Shown piece by piece: positions 18,227-27,634 of a stretch of DNA of 64,000 nucleotides. A program made the translations under genes and the position numbers. This stretch comes from an uncultured bacterium (GTDB lineage Bacteria; Planctomycetota; UBA8108; UBA1146), in NCBI GenBank assembly GCA_913056395.1, contig CAJXMG010000008.1, forward strand, positions 1 to 64,000, read 5' to 3'. Under the pieces are notes generated by a model. That model was given only the letters and a program-made list of their open reading frames with translations, had not been told where the DNA came from and did no database searches. Positions within the stretch are counted from its first letter, which is position 1. Every line of letters starts with the position of its first letter.

Positions 18227-19605
18227 TCAGAGTCATCGCATTTACCCTGCTCCTGTTCAGTCTTGTCTGTCTTCCTGTTGGAGCGCAGGAGGGGGAGAGC
18301 CCCAGCAGACTGCCGGACTACCCGATTCCTCTGGTCGACGAATCGTTGATCAAGCCTCACCCGCCCTTGATCCAGATTGGACCGGGGCTGGTTCAGACCG
18401 GGCGCCTTGAAAGAGGTTTCGATGTTCCTGGAGGTGCGGTCTGGCGACCGTCTTTCTGGGTCTATGGAAATCTTCGTTCCGGAATCAACCTCGTTGATCC
18501 CGGAGGCAGCGGAGACCGGATCGTCGAATGGGCTCAGCGCATGGACCTTTTTGGAAACCTGCAACTGAATGGCACCGAGAGATTTCTCATCGGTCTTTCC
18601 CCCCTGCATCAGCGGGGAAGTTTCAGTCGATATGTTTTCGAGCCGGAAAATGAAGAGGGTTGGGTCGACGAAACCAACACCAGGGTTACCACATTTTTCT
18701 TCGAGGGCGAGTTGTCTGAGCTGATACCGGCTCTCGATCCGGATGGCACCCGCAAGCTGGATTACGGGTTCAGTGTGGGCCGTTGGCGCGTGGATCTACA
18801 AGACGGACTGCTCGTCAATGACATGATGGATGCGGTTGGAATCACCCGCTTTGTGGCGGTTCCCGGGACGGCGACGACGCGGATGACGTTGATCGCCGGC
18901 TGGGATGAAGTGAGCCGGGACAACAACCTGCTCTCCGAGGAGTCCCGCTACCTTTCCTTCTCTGCGGAAGCGGATACCTACAAGAGCACCATCGACCTCG
19001 ATGTGGTCCATGTGGATGCACCTGTTGCGGAGGGCGGCTCTGCCTGGTTCCTCGGCTGGGGATCATCCCAGAGACTGAAATTTGGTGGGGAGAGTTACAA
19101 CACCACTTTCCGAATCTGCAGTTCCATCGCGGATGAGGACGACAACGCAGCGGTCAGTGACGGAACCCTGTTTTTTGCTGAGGCATCAAAAACTCCCATC
19201 GGGACACCCGATATGGCATATGCCACCTTCTTCTTGGGTATTGACCAGTTTGCATCCGCTGCCCGCGGTGAGACCAATGGTGGACCTCTCGGCAAGGCTG
19301 GACTGCTCTTTGCGGCTGCCGGTTTGGGAAGATATCGACCCGCATTGGGCAACCGTGCGGATGATTCCTATGGTGGATCTGTAGGTTACCAGTGGAGCTA
19401 CGATCAGGGTGCTTCGAACCTGGTTTTTGAGGGAGGTTTCAGATCCGCTTTGGAAGGGGACGGTCCGTCCACTGGAGCAGTAGGTGGCCGTTATCAGAAA
19501 AAACTGAATGGCCGAACGATGTTCCAGATGGATACCTATGTGAAAAAAGAGGAGAGCCTCGATGTGGGACACGGCCTCCGAGCCGAAATTCTGGTTCGGT
19601 TCTAG
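18223..19605 (+). CDS. Probable outer-membrane beta-barrel protein
   Basis: Signal peptide ending VGAQ; alternating polar/aromatic strands; C-terminal ...AEILVRF (terminal Phe beta-signal); ATGA overlap with the cytochrome gene. Confidence 0.65.
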   Translation: MIRVIAFTLLLFSLVCLPVGAQEGESPSRLPDYPIPLVDESLIKPHPPLIQIGPGLVQTGRLERGFDVPGGAVWRPSFWVYGNLRSGINLVDPGGSGDRIVEWAQRMDLFGNLQLNGTERFLIGLSPLHQRGSFSRYVFEPENEEGWVDETNTRVTTFFFEGELSELIPALDPDGTRKLDYGFSVGRWRVDLQDGLLVNDMMDAVGITRFVAVPGTATTRMTLIAGWDEVSRDNNLLSEESRYLSFSAEADTYKSTIDLDVVHVDAPVAEGGSAWFLGWGSSQRLKFGGESYNTTFRICSSIADEDDNAAVSDGTLFFAEASKTPIGTPDMAYATFFLGIDQFASAARGETNGGPLGKAGLLFAAAGLGRYRPALGNRADDSYGGSVGYQWSYDQGASNLVFEGGFRSALEGDGPSTGAVGGRYQKKLNGRTMFQMDTYVKKEESLDVGHGLRAEILVRF

Positions 19606-19614
19606 GTCCTGAAG

Positions 19615-20862
19615 ATGGAAATCGTTTACGTCACCGGACTGGTCCTGATGGGATTGGCGCTGCTGGATGCCGTGGCAGGGATTTTCGTGTCTATACGGCA
19701 ATCTTTCGCCCGGTCGAAGTTTCAACAGCGTCAGGCTGAGCAACTGAGAAGCATGATGGACGAGGGGCAGCACGGGCCTTCAAAAGAGTCTGTGGGGAGC
19801 TGGAAGGGTTTCCGCAGATTCAATATTGTGAACAAGGTGCTGGAAGCGGAAGACATCTGCTCCTTTTACCTGGGGCCTGTTGATGGTGAACCGATTCGAT
19901 CCTTCGAACCGGGACAGCACATCGGTTTTCGATTTACGGTACCCGGCGATTCCAAGCCGACGATCCGCAGTTACTCCCTGAGTTCAGGTGTTCTGGAAGA
20001 CAACCTTTACCGCGTCACCATCAAGAAAGTGCCAGCACCACCCGAGACCGATTTCCCACCTGGAAAAGGCTCCAGTTACTTTCATGAGGAACTGGAGATT
20101 GGATCGGTCATCGAGGTCAGTGCCCCCAATGGCAAGTTTTATCTCGACCGGGAAGATGATCGACCTGCTGTGCTCATCGCCGGCGGGATCGGAATCACGC
20201 CCCTTCTCAGCATGCTGGAAACGATCTGCAAGGAAGGCATTGAAAGAACCTGTTATCTGTTTCATGCCGTAAGGAGTCACCGGGACCATGCTTTTGCTGA
20301 GCGATTGAATGAATTGATGCAAGTGAGAGATCATCTGCATCTCCACACTTACTTCAGCCATCCGGAAGACGGTCATGAATTGCCGGAGGGTTCGAAGACG
20401 GGATTTTTGTCCGTGGATGCCATTCAGGAAACGGTCGGTCATCTGGAGGCTCAGTTCTACATCTGTGGGCCGCCACCGATGATGCAGGCACTGGTGCCAT
20501 CCATGGAGGCGGCCGGAATCCCGAGTCGGGATATCAAAATGGAAGCGTTTGGCCCAGCCTCCATCAAAAAGAAAAAACCTCCTGAAGATTCAGGGGCTGC
20601 CACAGAGAGTGACTCTGCGACCGTGATCCGTTTTTCAAAAACGGAAGTGAAATGGGACGGAGAGTCTTCGATTCTTGAAATGGCAGAGGAGAACAGTGTG
20701 GAGATTGACAGCAGTTGCCGATCGGGCAGTTGCGGAACCTGCCAGGTGAAAGTGCTCTCCGGAAAAGTTAAATATGAAGATGAGCCGGGTTTTGACCCGG
20801 ACGAAGGAAGTTGTTTGACCTGCGTCGGAATCCCCGACGGAGACGTCGAGCTGGACGTTTGA
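19615..20862 (+). CDS. Membrane-anchored FAD/NAD(P)H oxidoreductase with C-terminal plant-type [2Fe-2S] ferredoxin domain
   Basis: N-terminal TM; FNR-type RSYSLSSG, GGIGITPLLSML, YICGPPPMM; CRSGSCGTCQVKVLSG...SCLTC. Confidence 0.9.
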   Translation: MEIVYVTGLVLMGLALLDAVAGIFVSIRQSFARSKFQQRQAEQLRSMMDEGQHGPSKESVGSWKGFRRFNIVNKVLEAEDICSFYLGPVDGEPIRSFEPGQHIGFRFTVPGDSKPTIRSYSLSSGVLEDNLYRVTIKKVPAPPETDFPPGKGSSYFHEELEIGSVIEVSAPNGKFYLDREDDRPAVLIAGGIGITPLLSMLETICKEGIERTCYLFHAVRSHRDHAFAERLNELMQVRDHLHLHTYFSHPEDGHELPEGSKTGFLSVDAIQETVGHLEAQFYICGPPPMMQALVPSMEAAGIPSRDIKMEAFGPASIKKKKPPEDSGAATESDSATVIRFSKTEVKWDGESSILEMAEENSVEIDSSCRSGSCGTCQVKVLSGKVKYEDEPGFDPDEGSCLTCVGIPDGDVELDV

Positions 20863-20914
20863 CAGATTCCCTTTGCAGACTGGCTAAGGTTGTTGCTTCG
20901 AAAAGAGGACTGGA

Positions 20915-21916
20915 ATGATTCAGAATTTGATTCCCTTGTTGTTGGTCGCAATGGTGGCTGTGGGTTTGGGCCAGGAGGCTGAAACCTCAAAGTTGCCCAC
21001 TGGTCCCGGCTTTGACCCGAAAGCCATCGTCGGTGCTTCGGAGTGCACTGAATGTCATACCCATTCAGGAGCGGTCTGGGAGCAGACTGTCCACCATGGA
21101 ACCATCACGGATATGCCCCGTACCGAGAAAGGCCGGGAGATCGCCAAGAAAATGGGGATTCGCCGGATCAAGAGTGAAAGCCTGTGCCTCGATTGCCATG
21201 CCACGAGTCATTGGGAGGATGAAAAACTGAAGCCCTCTTCGGGGGTATCTTGCGAATCTTGCCATGGCGCTGGAATGGGCTGGGTCAAACTCCATGGCGA
21301 GTTCAGCGGCAAGGAAGAGGGACAGGAAACGGCAGACGAAATTGCTCGTCGTTGGAAGGCCTCTGAAGCTGCAGGAATGTTGCGCCCAACGATGATCGCA
21401 GACATCGCGCGTAACTGCGTCAGTTGCCATGTCGTTCCCCACGAAAGCCTTGTCAATGTCGGTGGGCACCCGGCCGGATCTGACTTTGAGTTGGTCGCCT
21501 GGAGTCAGGGAAAAATGCGCCACAATAATTTTTACACCAAAGGCAAGGAAAACAAGGTCGCCTCGATTGAGCGCCAGCGTTTGCTCTACGCAGTAGGCAT
21601 CCTTGCTGAATTGGAATTGTTGCTGAAGGCCGTGGGCACTGCAGAGGAGATGGGCGACTATGCCAAAGCAAACGCACGCAGAGTCAGTGCGCTGCGCAAG
21701 AAACTGGCAACAGCTGCGAAGGCAACTCAACAGTCAGATCTCGTGAAAGCCCTTGAAGCGGTAGGATCGCTGAAGTTGAGTTTGAAAAACCAGCCAGCGA
21801 TGCTGGAGGCTGCCGCTGCCATCACGATTTCACTCGATAATCTGGCGGCAACATCCAACGGCGAAGACCTCGCAGGTCTGGATTCCATGTTGCCCAAAGC
21901 AGAAGACTACAAATAG
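20915..21916 (+). CDS. Tetraheme c-type cytochrome (cytochrome c554-like)
   Basis: Four CXXCH (CTECH, CLDCH, CESCH, CVSCH); signal peptide. Confidence 0.88.
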   Translation: MIQNLIPLLLVAMVAVGLGQEAETSKLPTGPGFDPKAIVGASECTECHTHSGAVWEQTVHHGTITDMPRTEKGREIAKKMGIRRIKSESLCLDCHATSHWEDEKLKPSSGVSCESCHGAGMGWVKLHGEFSGKEEGQETADEIARRWKASEAAGMLRPTMIADIARNCVSCHVVPHESLVNVGGHPAGSDFELVAWSQGKMRHNNFYTKGKENKVASIERQRLLYAVGILAELELLLKAVGTAEEMGDYAKANARRVSALRKKLATAAKATQQSDLVKALEAVGSLKLSLKNQPAMLEAAAAITISLDNLAATSNGEDLAGLDSMLPKAEDYK

Positions 21917-21926
21917 GAGTTGATGC

Positions 21927-23612
21927 ATGTGCCCCGTCACCGGATCTGACATGAACGATTCGGAAGAGAATTCTCGTGATTATCGTTTCAGTAATGAAGC
22001 GATCCCACGAGAAGTTCTCGATTGGGCTCGGTTCAACTCAGTTCTTTCGATTGCATGGGATGAATGTGAATCTAGGGGGAAATCCATCGAGTCGATTTTA
22101 CAGATGGATGCCAGAGTCATTGAATATCAAAAAGCGGACATCATTATTCGTAAAGGCGATTATGGCGGCTCAGTCCTGATTCCCATCGAAGGGGAAATAC
22201 GTGCCAACCTCGACGAATCTGGGGAAAAGTTTTTTTTACGCAAAAACGTCACGCGTAGACGAAGTTGGCTTTCAGCGCTGAAGCAGTTTTTTCGGTGGCA
22301 AACCCCAGTGGAGCGTATCAGCTCTGATTCCTCAAATAGAAACTTATATTCTGAAAAATCCCGCGTTCCTCGTTTAGACATCAATATCGAAGAATACATG
22401 ACAAAATATCTTACGCGTAGGATCGGACTCGGGGAAATTTGTGGAGAAATTGCTGCCTTACGCAGGAGCCCAAGGACTGCCTCCGTCTTTGCAGAAACCG
22501 ATTGCAAGGTGTTGGAAATTAGGTGGCAGGGAATCCGCGAGATACTCAAAAACTCAAAAGAGCTCAGTTACTACCTTGAAGACCTGATAGGGGATAGGCG
22601 CCATCAGATTTTCAGCGGAATGAAAGTCCTGACCAATTTACCCGAATCGGTGCAGAGAACACTATCCGCGAGAAGTATTTTTGAGAGGTGGGGTTCGGAT
22701 CATTGGAATCGACACTTCCGAAAAATCATGCAGTCCAAATCTTCCATGATCGACCGCGAAGCAGTCGTCCTTCAACAAGGTCATCACATGGATGGCTTGT
22801 ATGTTCTTCTCAGTGGATTTGCACGAGTCACAAATAAAGAGGGCAGTGAAGAGAAGACTGTCGGGTATCTTCGTCCAGGTGACGTCTATGGTCTCAAAGA
22901 ACTGCTTAAAGATTCCAAGTCAAGTGTCAGCTCACCGGCTTTGAGAAGTATTCGTGCGGTAGGCGCCATCGATCTCGTGGTAATTCCCAGCAATGATTTT
23001 GTCGAATACGTGTTGCCGGAGTTGAAGAATCTGGACATCGATCAGTTGGGATCAGAGAAGGGCCTGATTTCCACGGAGCTGCTCAACTTCTTTCTCGATC
23101 GCAGGATCGTCAACGGTAACCAGACGATGGTGATCGATCTGAACCGCTGCACTGACTGTGATGATTGTGTCAAAGCTTGTGCTGTAACACACGATGGGAA
23201 TCCCCGTTTTATTCGTGAGGGATACCGTCATGCAAAGTTGATGGTGGCAACAGCCTGTATGCACTGTATTGATCCTGTCTGCTTGATCGGCTGTCCCACT
23301 GGAGCAATTCACAGGGAGCATACGACCGGAAATGTGGTGATTACTCGAAGTGAGTGCATCGGTTGTGCTTCTTGCGTTGAATCCTGCCCTTATGACAATA
23401 TTCGAACCGTCGAAGTTCAGGATGCAAACGGTGAACCTGTAATCGATCTTGAGACGGGGAAGCCTGTTCTTAAAGCAACCAAATGTGATCTTTGCATTGA
23501 TCAGCCTTCTGGGCCTGCGTGTGTCAACGCCTGTCCACATGATGCATTACATCGCATCAATTTTTCAGACGCTTCAGGAGTTTCCAGCATCGTTGAGAGG
23601 ATTACGGGATGA
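21927..23612 (+). CDS. Cyclic-nucleotide-binding-domain (two copies) / four-cluster [4Fe-4S] ferredoxin fusion (DmsB/NrfC-like)
   Basis: Two CNB-like regions (IIIRKGDYGGSVLIPIEGEI..., VVLQQGHHMDGLYVLLSGFARV...); CTDCDDCVKAC, CMHCIDPVCLIGCP, CIGCASCVESCP, CDLCIDQPSGPACVNACP. Confidence 0.85.
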   Translation: MCPVTGSDMNDSEENSRDYRFSNEAIPREVLDWARFNSVLSIAWDECESRGKSIESILQMDARVIEYQKADIIIRKGDYGGSVLIPIEGEIRANLDESGEKFFLRKNVTRRRSWLSALKQFFRWQTPVERISSDSSNRNLYSEKSRVPRLDINIEEYMTKYLTRRIGLGEICGEIAALRRSPRTASVFAETDCKVLEIRWQGIREILKNSKELSYYLEDLIGDRRHQIFSGMKVLTNLPESVQRTLSARSIFERWGSDHWNRHFRKIMQSKSSMIDREAVVLQQGHHMDGLYVLLSGFARVTNKEGSEEKTVGYLRPGDVYGLKELLKDSKSSVSSPALRSIRAVGAIDLVVIPSNDFVEYVLPELKNLDIDQLGSEKGLISTELLNFFLDRRIVNGNQTMVIDLNRCTDCDDCVKACAVTHDGNPRFIREGYRHAKLMVATACMHCIDPVCLIGCPTGAIHREHTTGNVVITRSECIGCASCVESCPYDNIRTVEVQDANGEPVIDLETGKPVLKATKCDLCIDQPSGPACVNACPHDALHRINFSDASGVSSIVERITG

Positions 23613-24436
23613 AAATCCGCCCTCCTCATTCGGGTGCTCTGTTATTGATCCTGATCGGCATCGTTGTCAGTTTGTATTTTCTGGAGCAAGCAGACGCAAC
23701 GCTTGCCAATCCTGCTGTTACCAGCGGCTGGATCTTATTGGGAAGCTTTGTGCTCCTCTGTCTTTATGGGGCACGCAAAAAAGTTCCCTTTTTGCCGATT
23801 GGTAAAACGGCGACATGGTTACAGCTGCATCTGGGTTTTGGGGTGATCAGCACCTGGTTATTTCTGGAGCATGTGGGTTACAGATTTCCGACAGGACTGT
23901 TTGAGACCCACCTTTATGTGCTTTATTCATTGTTGTTGATCTCCGGATTTCTCGGCTGGTTGGTCATGAGGGCATTGCCTGAAACACTTCGAGCGGATGG
24001 CAGAGAAGTGAACCCCTTGCGCATACCTGACGAGCTGGCAGGAATGGTGAAGAAAAGTGACGACTGCATCGCCGGGCTCGAACCTGGAGAGTTGAATCCT
24101 GAGATACTCAAAGGGTACTTTGAGGTGGTTCGACCTTATTTGTGTTCAGGCTGCGGGGTACTGCCATCACGAATTCACCCGGAATTCGGAGTGCCCCAAA
24201 CTTTGATCCAGCGATTGCAGGATTACGAATCTCCGACAGTGCTCTTTTCTTCAGAGCCATTTCTTCCTGTACACAAGATTGTTAGGGAAAAAGCTGTTCT
24301 GGACCTTCATCAGGTACGCCAAAGGTGGATGCGCGGCTGGCTTTTTGTCCACGTGCCGGTGACCGGAGTGATGGTCCTGATGATCATTTTGCATGTCATT
24401 CTTGTGACAGCGTTCAAAGCCGGGGGGGCGCAATGA
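23609..24436 (+). CDS. Integral membrane b-type cytochrome-like subunit
   Basis: Hydrophobic helices with paired His (LQLHLGFGVISTWLFLEHVGY; WLFVHVPVTGVMVLMIILHVILV); ATGA overlaps on both sides. Confidence 0.65.
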   Translation: MKIRPPHSGALLLILIGIVVSLYFLEQADATLANPAVTSGWILLGSFVLLCLYGARKKVPFLPIGKTATWLQLHLGFGVISTWLFLEHVGYRFPTGLFETHLYVLYSLLLISGFLGWLVMRALPETLRADGREVNPLRIPDELAGMVKKSDDCIAGLEPGELNPEILKGYFEVVRPYLCSGCGVLPSRIHPEFGVPQTLIQRLQDYESPTVLFSSEPFLPVHKIVREKAVLDLHQVRQRWMRGWLFVHVPVTGVMVLMIILHVILVTAFKAGGAQ

Positions 24437-26568
24437 ATATAAAGCCTCGTGGTGCCTTTGATTCACGAACAACGCGATATTTGCGTCCTGATCGTCCCTA
24501 CATTTGTGGCAACAGTTCCCAGCCTTGCTCAAGCGGTCCGACAGGATCCGGAGTCTGCCCCCATGGAGAGGCGGGCTGCTTTCCGCGCATGAGCGAAGGC
24601 TACCTTCGAAAGAGGGTCCAGCGCAGTCTTTTTCTCCTTTTTCTGGGCGGGTTGATGGTCACCCTTGCCGCTGGAGGAGATGAGAAGGGCCCCTTTGATC
24701 AGGAGTTGATCTCGCCGGGCCCCTTGTCCCATTTTCATTCCCAGTTTGATTGTAGTGATTGTCACTCCGCTGACTTGAATTCATGGCAAGGGCTTTTGTC
24801 CAGTGTTTGGGATGGAAGTGGAGACACCTTTGCCAGCGATGGTTGTCTCAAGTGCCATGATCAGGGCCCTCATGCGATGAGTGCCCATGGTGTTTCGCCG
24901 GAAGCTTTGCGTGAGAGAAGTGGTCTGCAGGGTGTCGCTCCCTTCCACGATCAAACAGAGTGTGCAGTTTGTCATACTGAACATGGTCATGGCAGTCATG
25001 ATGTTCAGCTCTCTGACTCCCGTTGCCAGACGTGTCACCAGCAGCAATTCGAAAGTTTTGTGTCAGGCCATCCTCCTTTTTCGGAAGACTTCGGAAATAA
25101 ACCGAGAACACTTTCTTTCAGTCACTCTGATCATGCATTGCGTCACTTCAAAACCATGCCCGAGTATGCTCCCCAATCCTGTTCGGGGTGCCACCAGTTG
25201 AATGAGACAACCGGAGCCATGACGGTCCTTCCCTATGAAGAGTCCTGCGGCCAGTGTCATACCGACGACATCATCAAGAGCGAGGCCGTGAAGTTTTTCG
25301 CACTGCCTATGATTTTTGGTCTGGAGGAGATGAAGGAAGAGGGGATGGGTGTCGGAGATTGGCCGTACATCGATATTCTCGATCTCACACCCTGGACTCG
25401 GCGCTGGTATCAAAGCAGTGAAATGGATTCTGAATTTTCCGAATTGATGAAACTGTCAGAGCTTGAAGGTGATGAACCTGGAAATCCGGCCAAAGTGCGG
25501 GAGGTTCAGGAGTTTGCCATGTCGATCAAGCGATCATTCATGAAAGACATGATCAGTGATTTGCGGTCATGGATAGGAAGACTGTTGCCGGGGGAGTACA
25601 GCGAATGGACCAGTGACGAACTGGCCCAGCTCTCAGGCCAATTCCCGATCGCCTTGCTGGTCAAAATGCAGGAGCGCTGGTTCCCAAATCTGGACGAAGA
25701 ACTGAACCGTTTCGACAGTGGCATGTTGGTTGAACCTCAGGCAAGTGAAGAGGGGATGACAGAAGAAAACACCGCTGTTGCTGCTGCTGTTGCCGAAGAG
25801 GATGATCTCCTCGCTGGCGGCGAAGATGATCTGTTGCTGGAAGATGAAGGCGATCTACTTGCGGATGAAGATGACCTGCTCATGGATGAAGAGGATCTGC
25901 TGGCGGAAGATGAGGACCTTCTTGCTGGATCCGAAGAAGATCTCTTGCTGGAAGAAGACGATCTTCTCTCAGGTGATTTGGATCAGGAGAAGGACGCAGA
26001 TAAAGAGGAGACAATTGTTCAGGAGCACTCCCTCGAAGAAACCAGTGTTGGTCGTGATTGGGCCAATCTCGGTGGTTGGTACGAGGAGGCAGGGGTGGTT
26101 TGGTACAAGCCTGTCCAACACGCTGACCCTTTCCTGAAAGCATGGATCGAAGCGGAAATCCGTCACGGAGCGGGTGAAGAAACCTCCGCAGAAATTCTGT
26201 CACTTCTGTTGGCAGATAACGCTCCCGGTAAATGCAGCAAGTGCCATTCCGGGGTTTCTGCTGAGAAGGGTGCCTTGAACTGGACCCCCGCTGCCAGGGA
26301 AGAAGCGGTTCGATTTTCGAAATTCAGTCATGCGGATCATGTGTTCAGCGACGCAGATCTTCAATGCACGAGCTGTCATCAGCCACGGGAGTCTCAATCC
26401 TCCAGTGGTCATGACTGGTTTCCTGTAAAAATGGAATCATGCACAGATTGCCACGGTCAGGAAGTCGCAGATGACTGTACTCTTTGTCATCAGTATCACG
26501 CTTCCCCTGGAATCAGAAAGCTCAAGTCTGCGAGTATCAATATTTTCCGCATGTCAGAAGAAAACTGA
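24433..26568 (+). CDS. Decaheme c-type cytochrome with N-terminal Cys motif, single TM and internal DDLL repeat
   Basis: Ten CXXCH (CSDCH, CLKCH, CAVCH, CQTCH, CSGCH, CGQCH, CSKCH, CTSCH, CTDCH, CTLCH); EEDDLLAGGEDDLLLEDEGDLLADEDDLL... Confidence 0.88.
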   Translation: MNIKPRGAFDSRTTRYLRPDRPYICGNSSQPCSSGPTGSGVCPHGEAGCFPRMSEGYLRKRVQRSLFLLFLGGLMVTLAAGGDEKGPFDQELISPGPLSHFHSQFDCSDCHSADLNSWQGLLSSVWDGSGDTFASDGCLKCHDQGPHAMSAHGVSPEALRERSGLQGVAPFHDQTECAVCHTEHGHGSHDVQLSDSRCQTCHQQQFESFVSGHPPFSEDFGNKPRTLSFSHSDHALRHFKTMPEYAPQSCSGCHQLNETTGAMTVLPYEESCGQCHTDDIIKSEAVKFFALPMIFGLEEMKEEGMGVGDWPYIDILDLTPWTRRWYQSSEMDSEFSELMKLSELEGDEPGNPAKVREVQEFAMSIKRSFMKDMISDLRSWIGRLLPGEYSEWTSDELAQLSGQFPIALLVKMQERWFPNLDEELNRFDSGMLVEPQASEEGMTEENTAVAAAVAEEDDLLAGGEDDLLLEDEGDLLADEDDLLMDEEDLLAEDEDLLAGSEEDLLLEEDDLLSGDLDQEKDADKEETIVQEHSLEETSVGRDWANLGGWYEEAGVVWYKPVQHADPFLKAWIEAEIRHGAGEETSAEILSLLLADNAPGKCSKCHSGVSAEKGALNWTPAAREEAVRFSKFSHADHVFSDADLQCTSCHQPRESQSSSGHDWFPVKMESCTDCHGQEVADDCTLCHQYHASPGIRKLKSASINIFRMSEEN

Positions 26569-26569
26569 T

Positions 26570-27634
26570 TCAGGAAGCGGACAGCAGCCTATTTTGTTCA
26601 GTTCTGGCTCGGCGAATTCTCGAATTGAGTAAGGGGCGGCGCTGACGAATAAATTCAGTTAGACAGATGTCTAGCGAAGCGAAGAATCCGTTTTCCAATT
26701 CGTCCAATAAATCTCCCAGCAACAAAGCATCTTCAAGGTCCGAATCCACTCCTGAATATAGATCTGGCAATGTGGGGTGAGCTGCTTTGCCAATCAACAC
26801 CACATTGTCTTTGTGGAAGAAGCGGGGAAGTCTCCGGTCAGAACATTTGGATATTTCAACCGCATTGATGGCTTCCTCACTAAAGATCGGACGCAGCTCT
26901 TTGGGCCAATTGCGACTCCACTTGAAGATCAGTTTTCGGCATTCTTCGGAGGAGCTGTTGGAGTGGATGAGTAGCCCTTTGGCGTCCACTTGCAACCGCC
27001 AAGAGACACTTTCGGAATCGACAGGATAGATGATCAGTTCACCGAAAGTTTGTGGAATCTTGTATGAGAGAACTCGCTCGTTAAAGATGGCAGCGGTATT
27101 ACCAGTTGTTGAAGTCCCGCTTATTTGAATAGTATGCGACAATGAGAGTGCAGGCCCTGGTATGTGCATTTCTCTGATTACAGATTGAACACCGTCTGCA
27201 CCGACGAAGAGGTCTGCATTTGATCGTGTACCATTTTTAAAATGGGCAGATTCGATTTTATATCCCAAATACGGTTCAAAATGACTGAACTGAGCACCAA
27301 ACCGGTATCGGTCTTCTCCAACACACTTTTGAATTTCTTGATGTAGTCGCAATGCATCGGCAGTGAAAAGAAAGTTTCCAGATTCCGTCCGAAATTGATC
27401 TGAAACGGAGTAAGCCCTTCCCCCTCTCAGAGGGGTGACCCAATTGCGGAGCTTCAGGCCCAATGAAGATAGAGATTCCAAAGAGACCGAATTGAAAAGG
27501 TATCCGCTGCTACAGGAATCGAGTCCTGTTTCAGGAATGCAGATTTCTACTTCGTGTCTGGATTGAAGTAAGCGCAGTGCGAGCGCCATACCAGACAGGC
27601 AGGAGCCCAATATAGTGATTTTCATACTCTTCAA
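26570..27634 (-). CDS. FAD-dependent monooxygenase/oxidoreductase (PHBH-like fold)
   Basis: MKITILGSCLSGMALALRLLQSRHEVEI; FVGADGVQSVIREM; NVVLIGKAAHPTLPDLYSGVDSDLEDALLLGDLL. Confidence 0.82.
   Translation of the reverse strand: MKSMKITILGSCLSGMALALRLLQSRHEVEICIPETGLDSCSSGYLFNSVSLESLSSLGLKLRNWVTPLRGGRAYSVSDQFRTESGNFLFTADALRLHQEIQKCVGEDRYRFGAQFSHFEPYLGYKIESAHFKNGTRSNADLFVGADGVQSVIREMHIPGPALSLSHTIQISGTSTTGNTAAIFNERVLSYKIPQTFGELIIYPVDSESVSWRLQVDAKGLLIHSNSSSEECRKLIFKWSRNWPKELRPIFSEEAINAVEISKCSDRRLPRFFHKDNVVLIGKAAHPTLPDLYSGVDSDLEDALLLGDLLDELENGFFASLDICLTEFIRQRRPLLNSRIRRARTEQNRLLSAS

Noticed and set aside
25792-25995. Repetitive DNA considered as CRISPR or minisatellite
   Set aside because: Units are about 15-24 nt coding DDLL with no unique spacers, and they lie inside an intact ORF with synonymous variation
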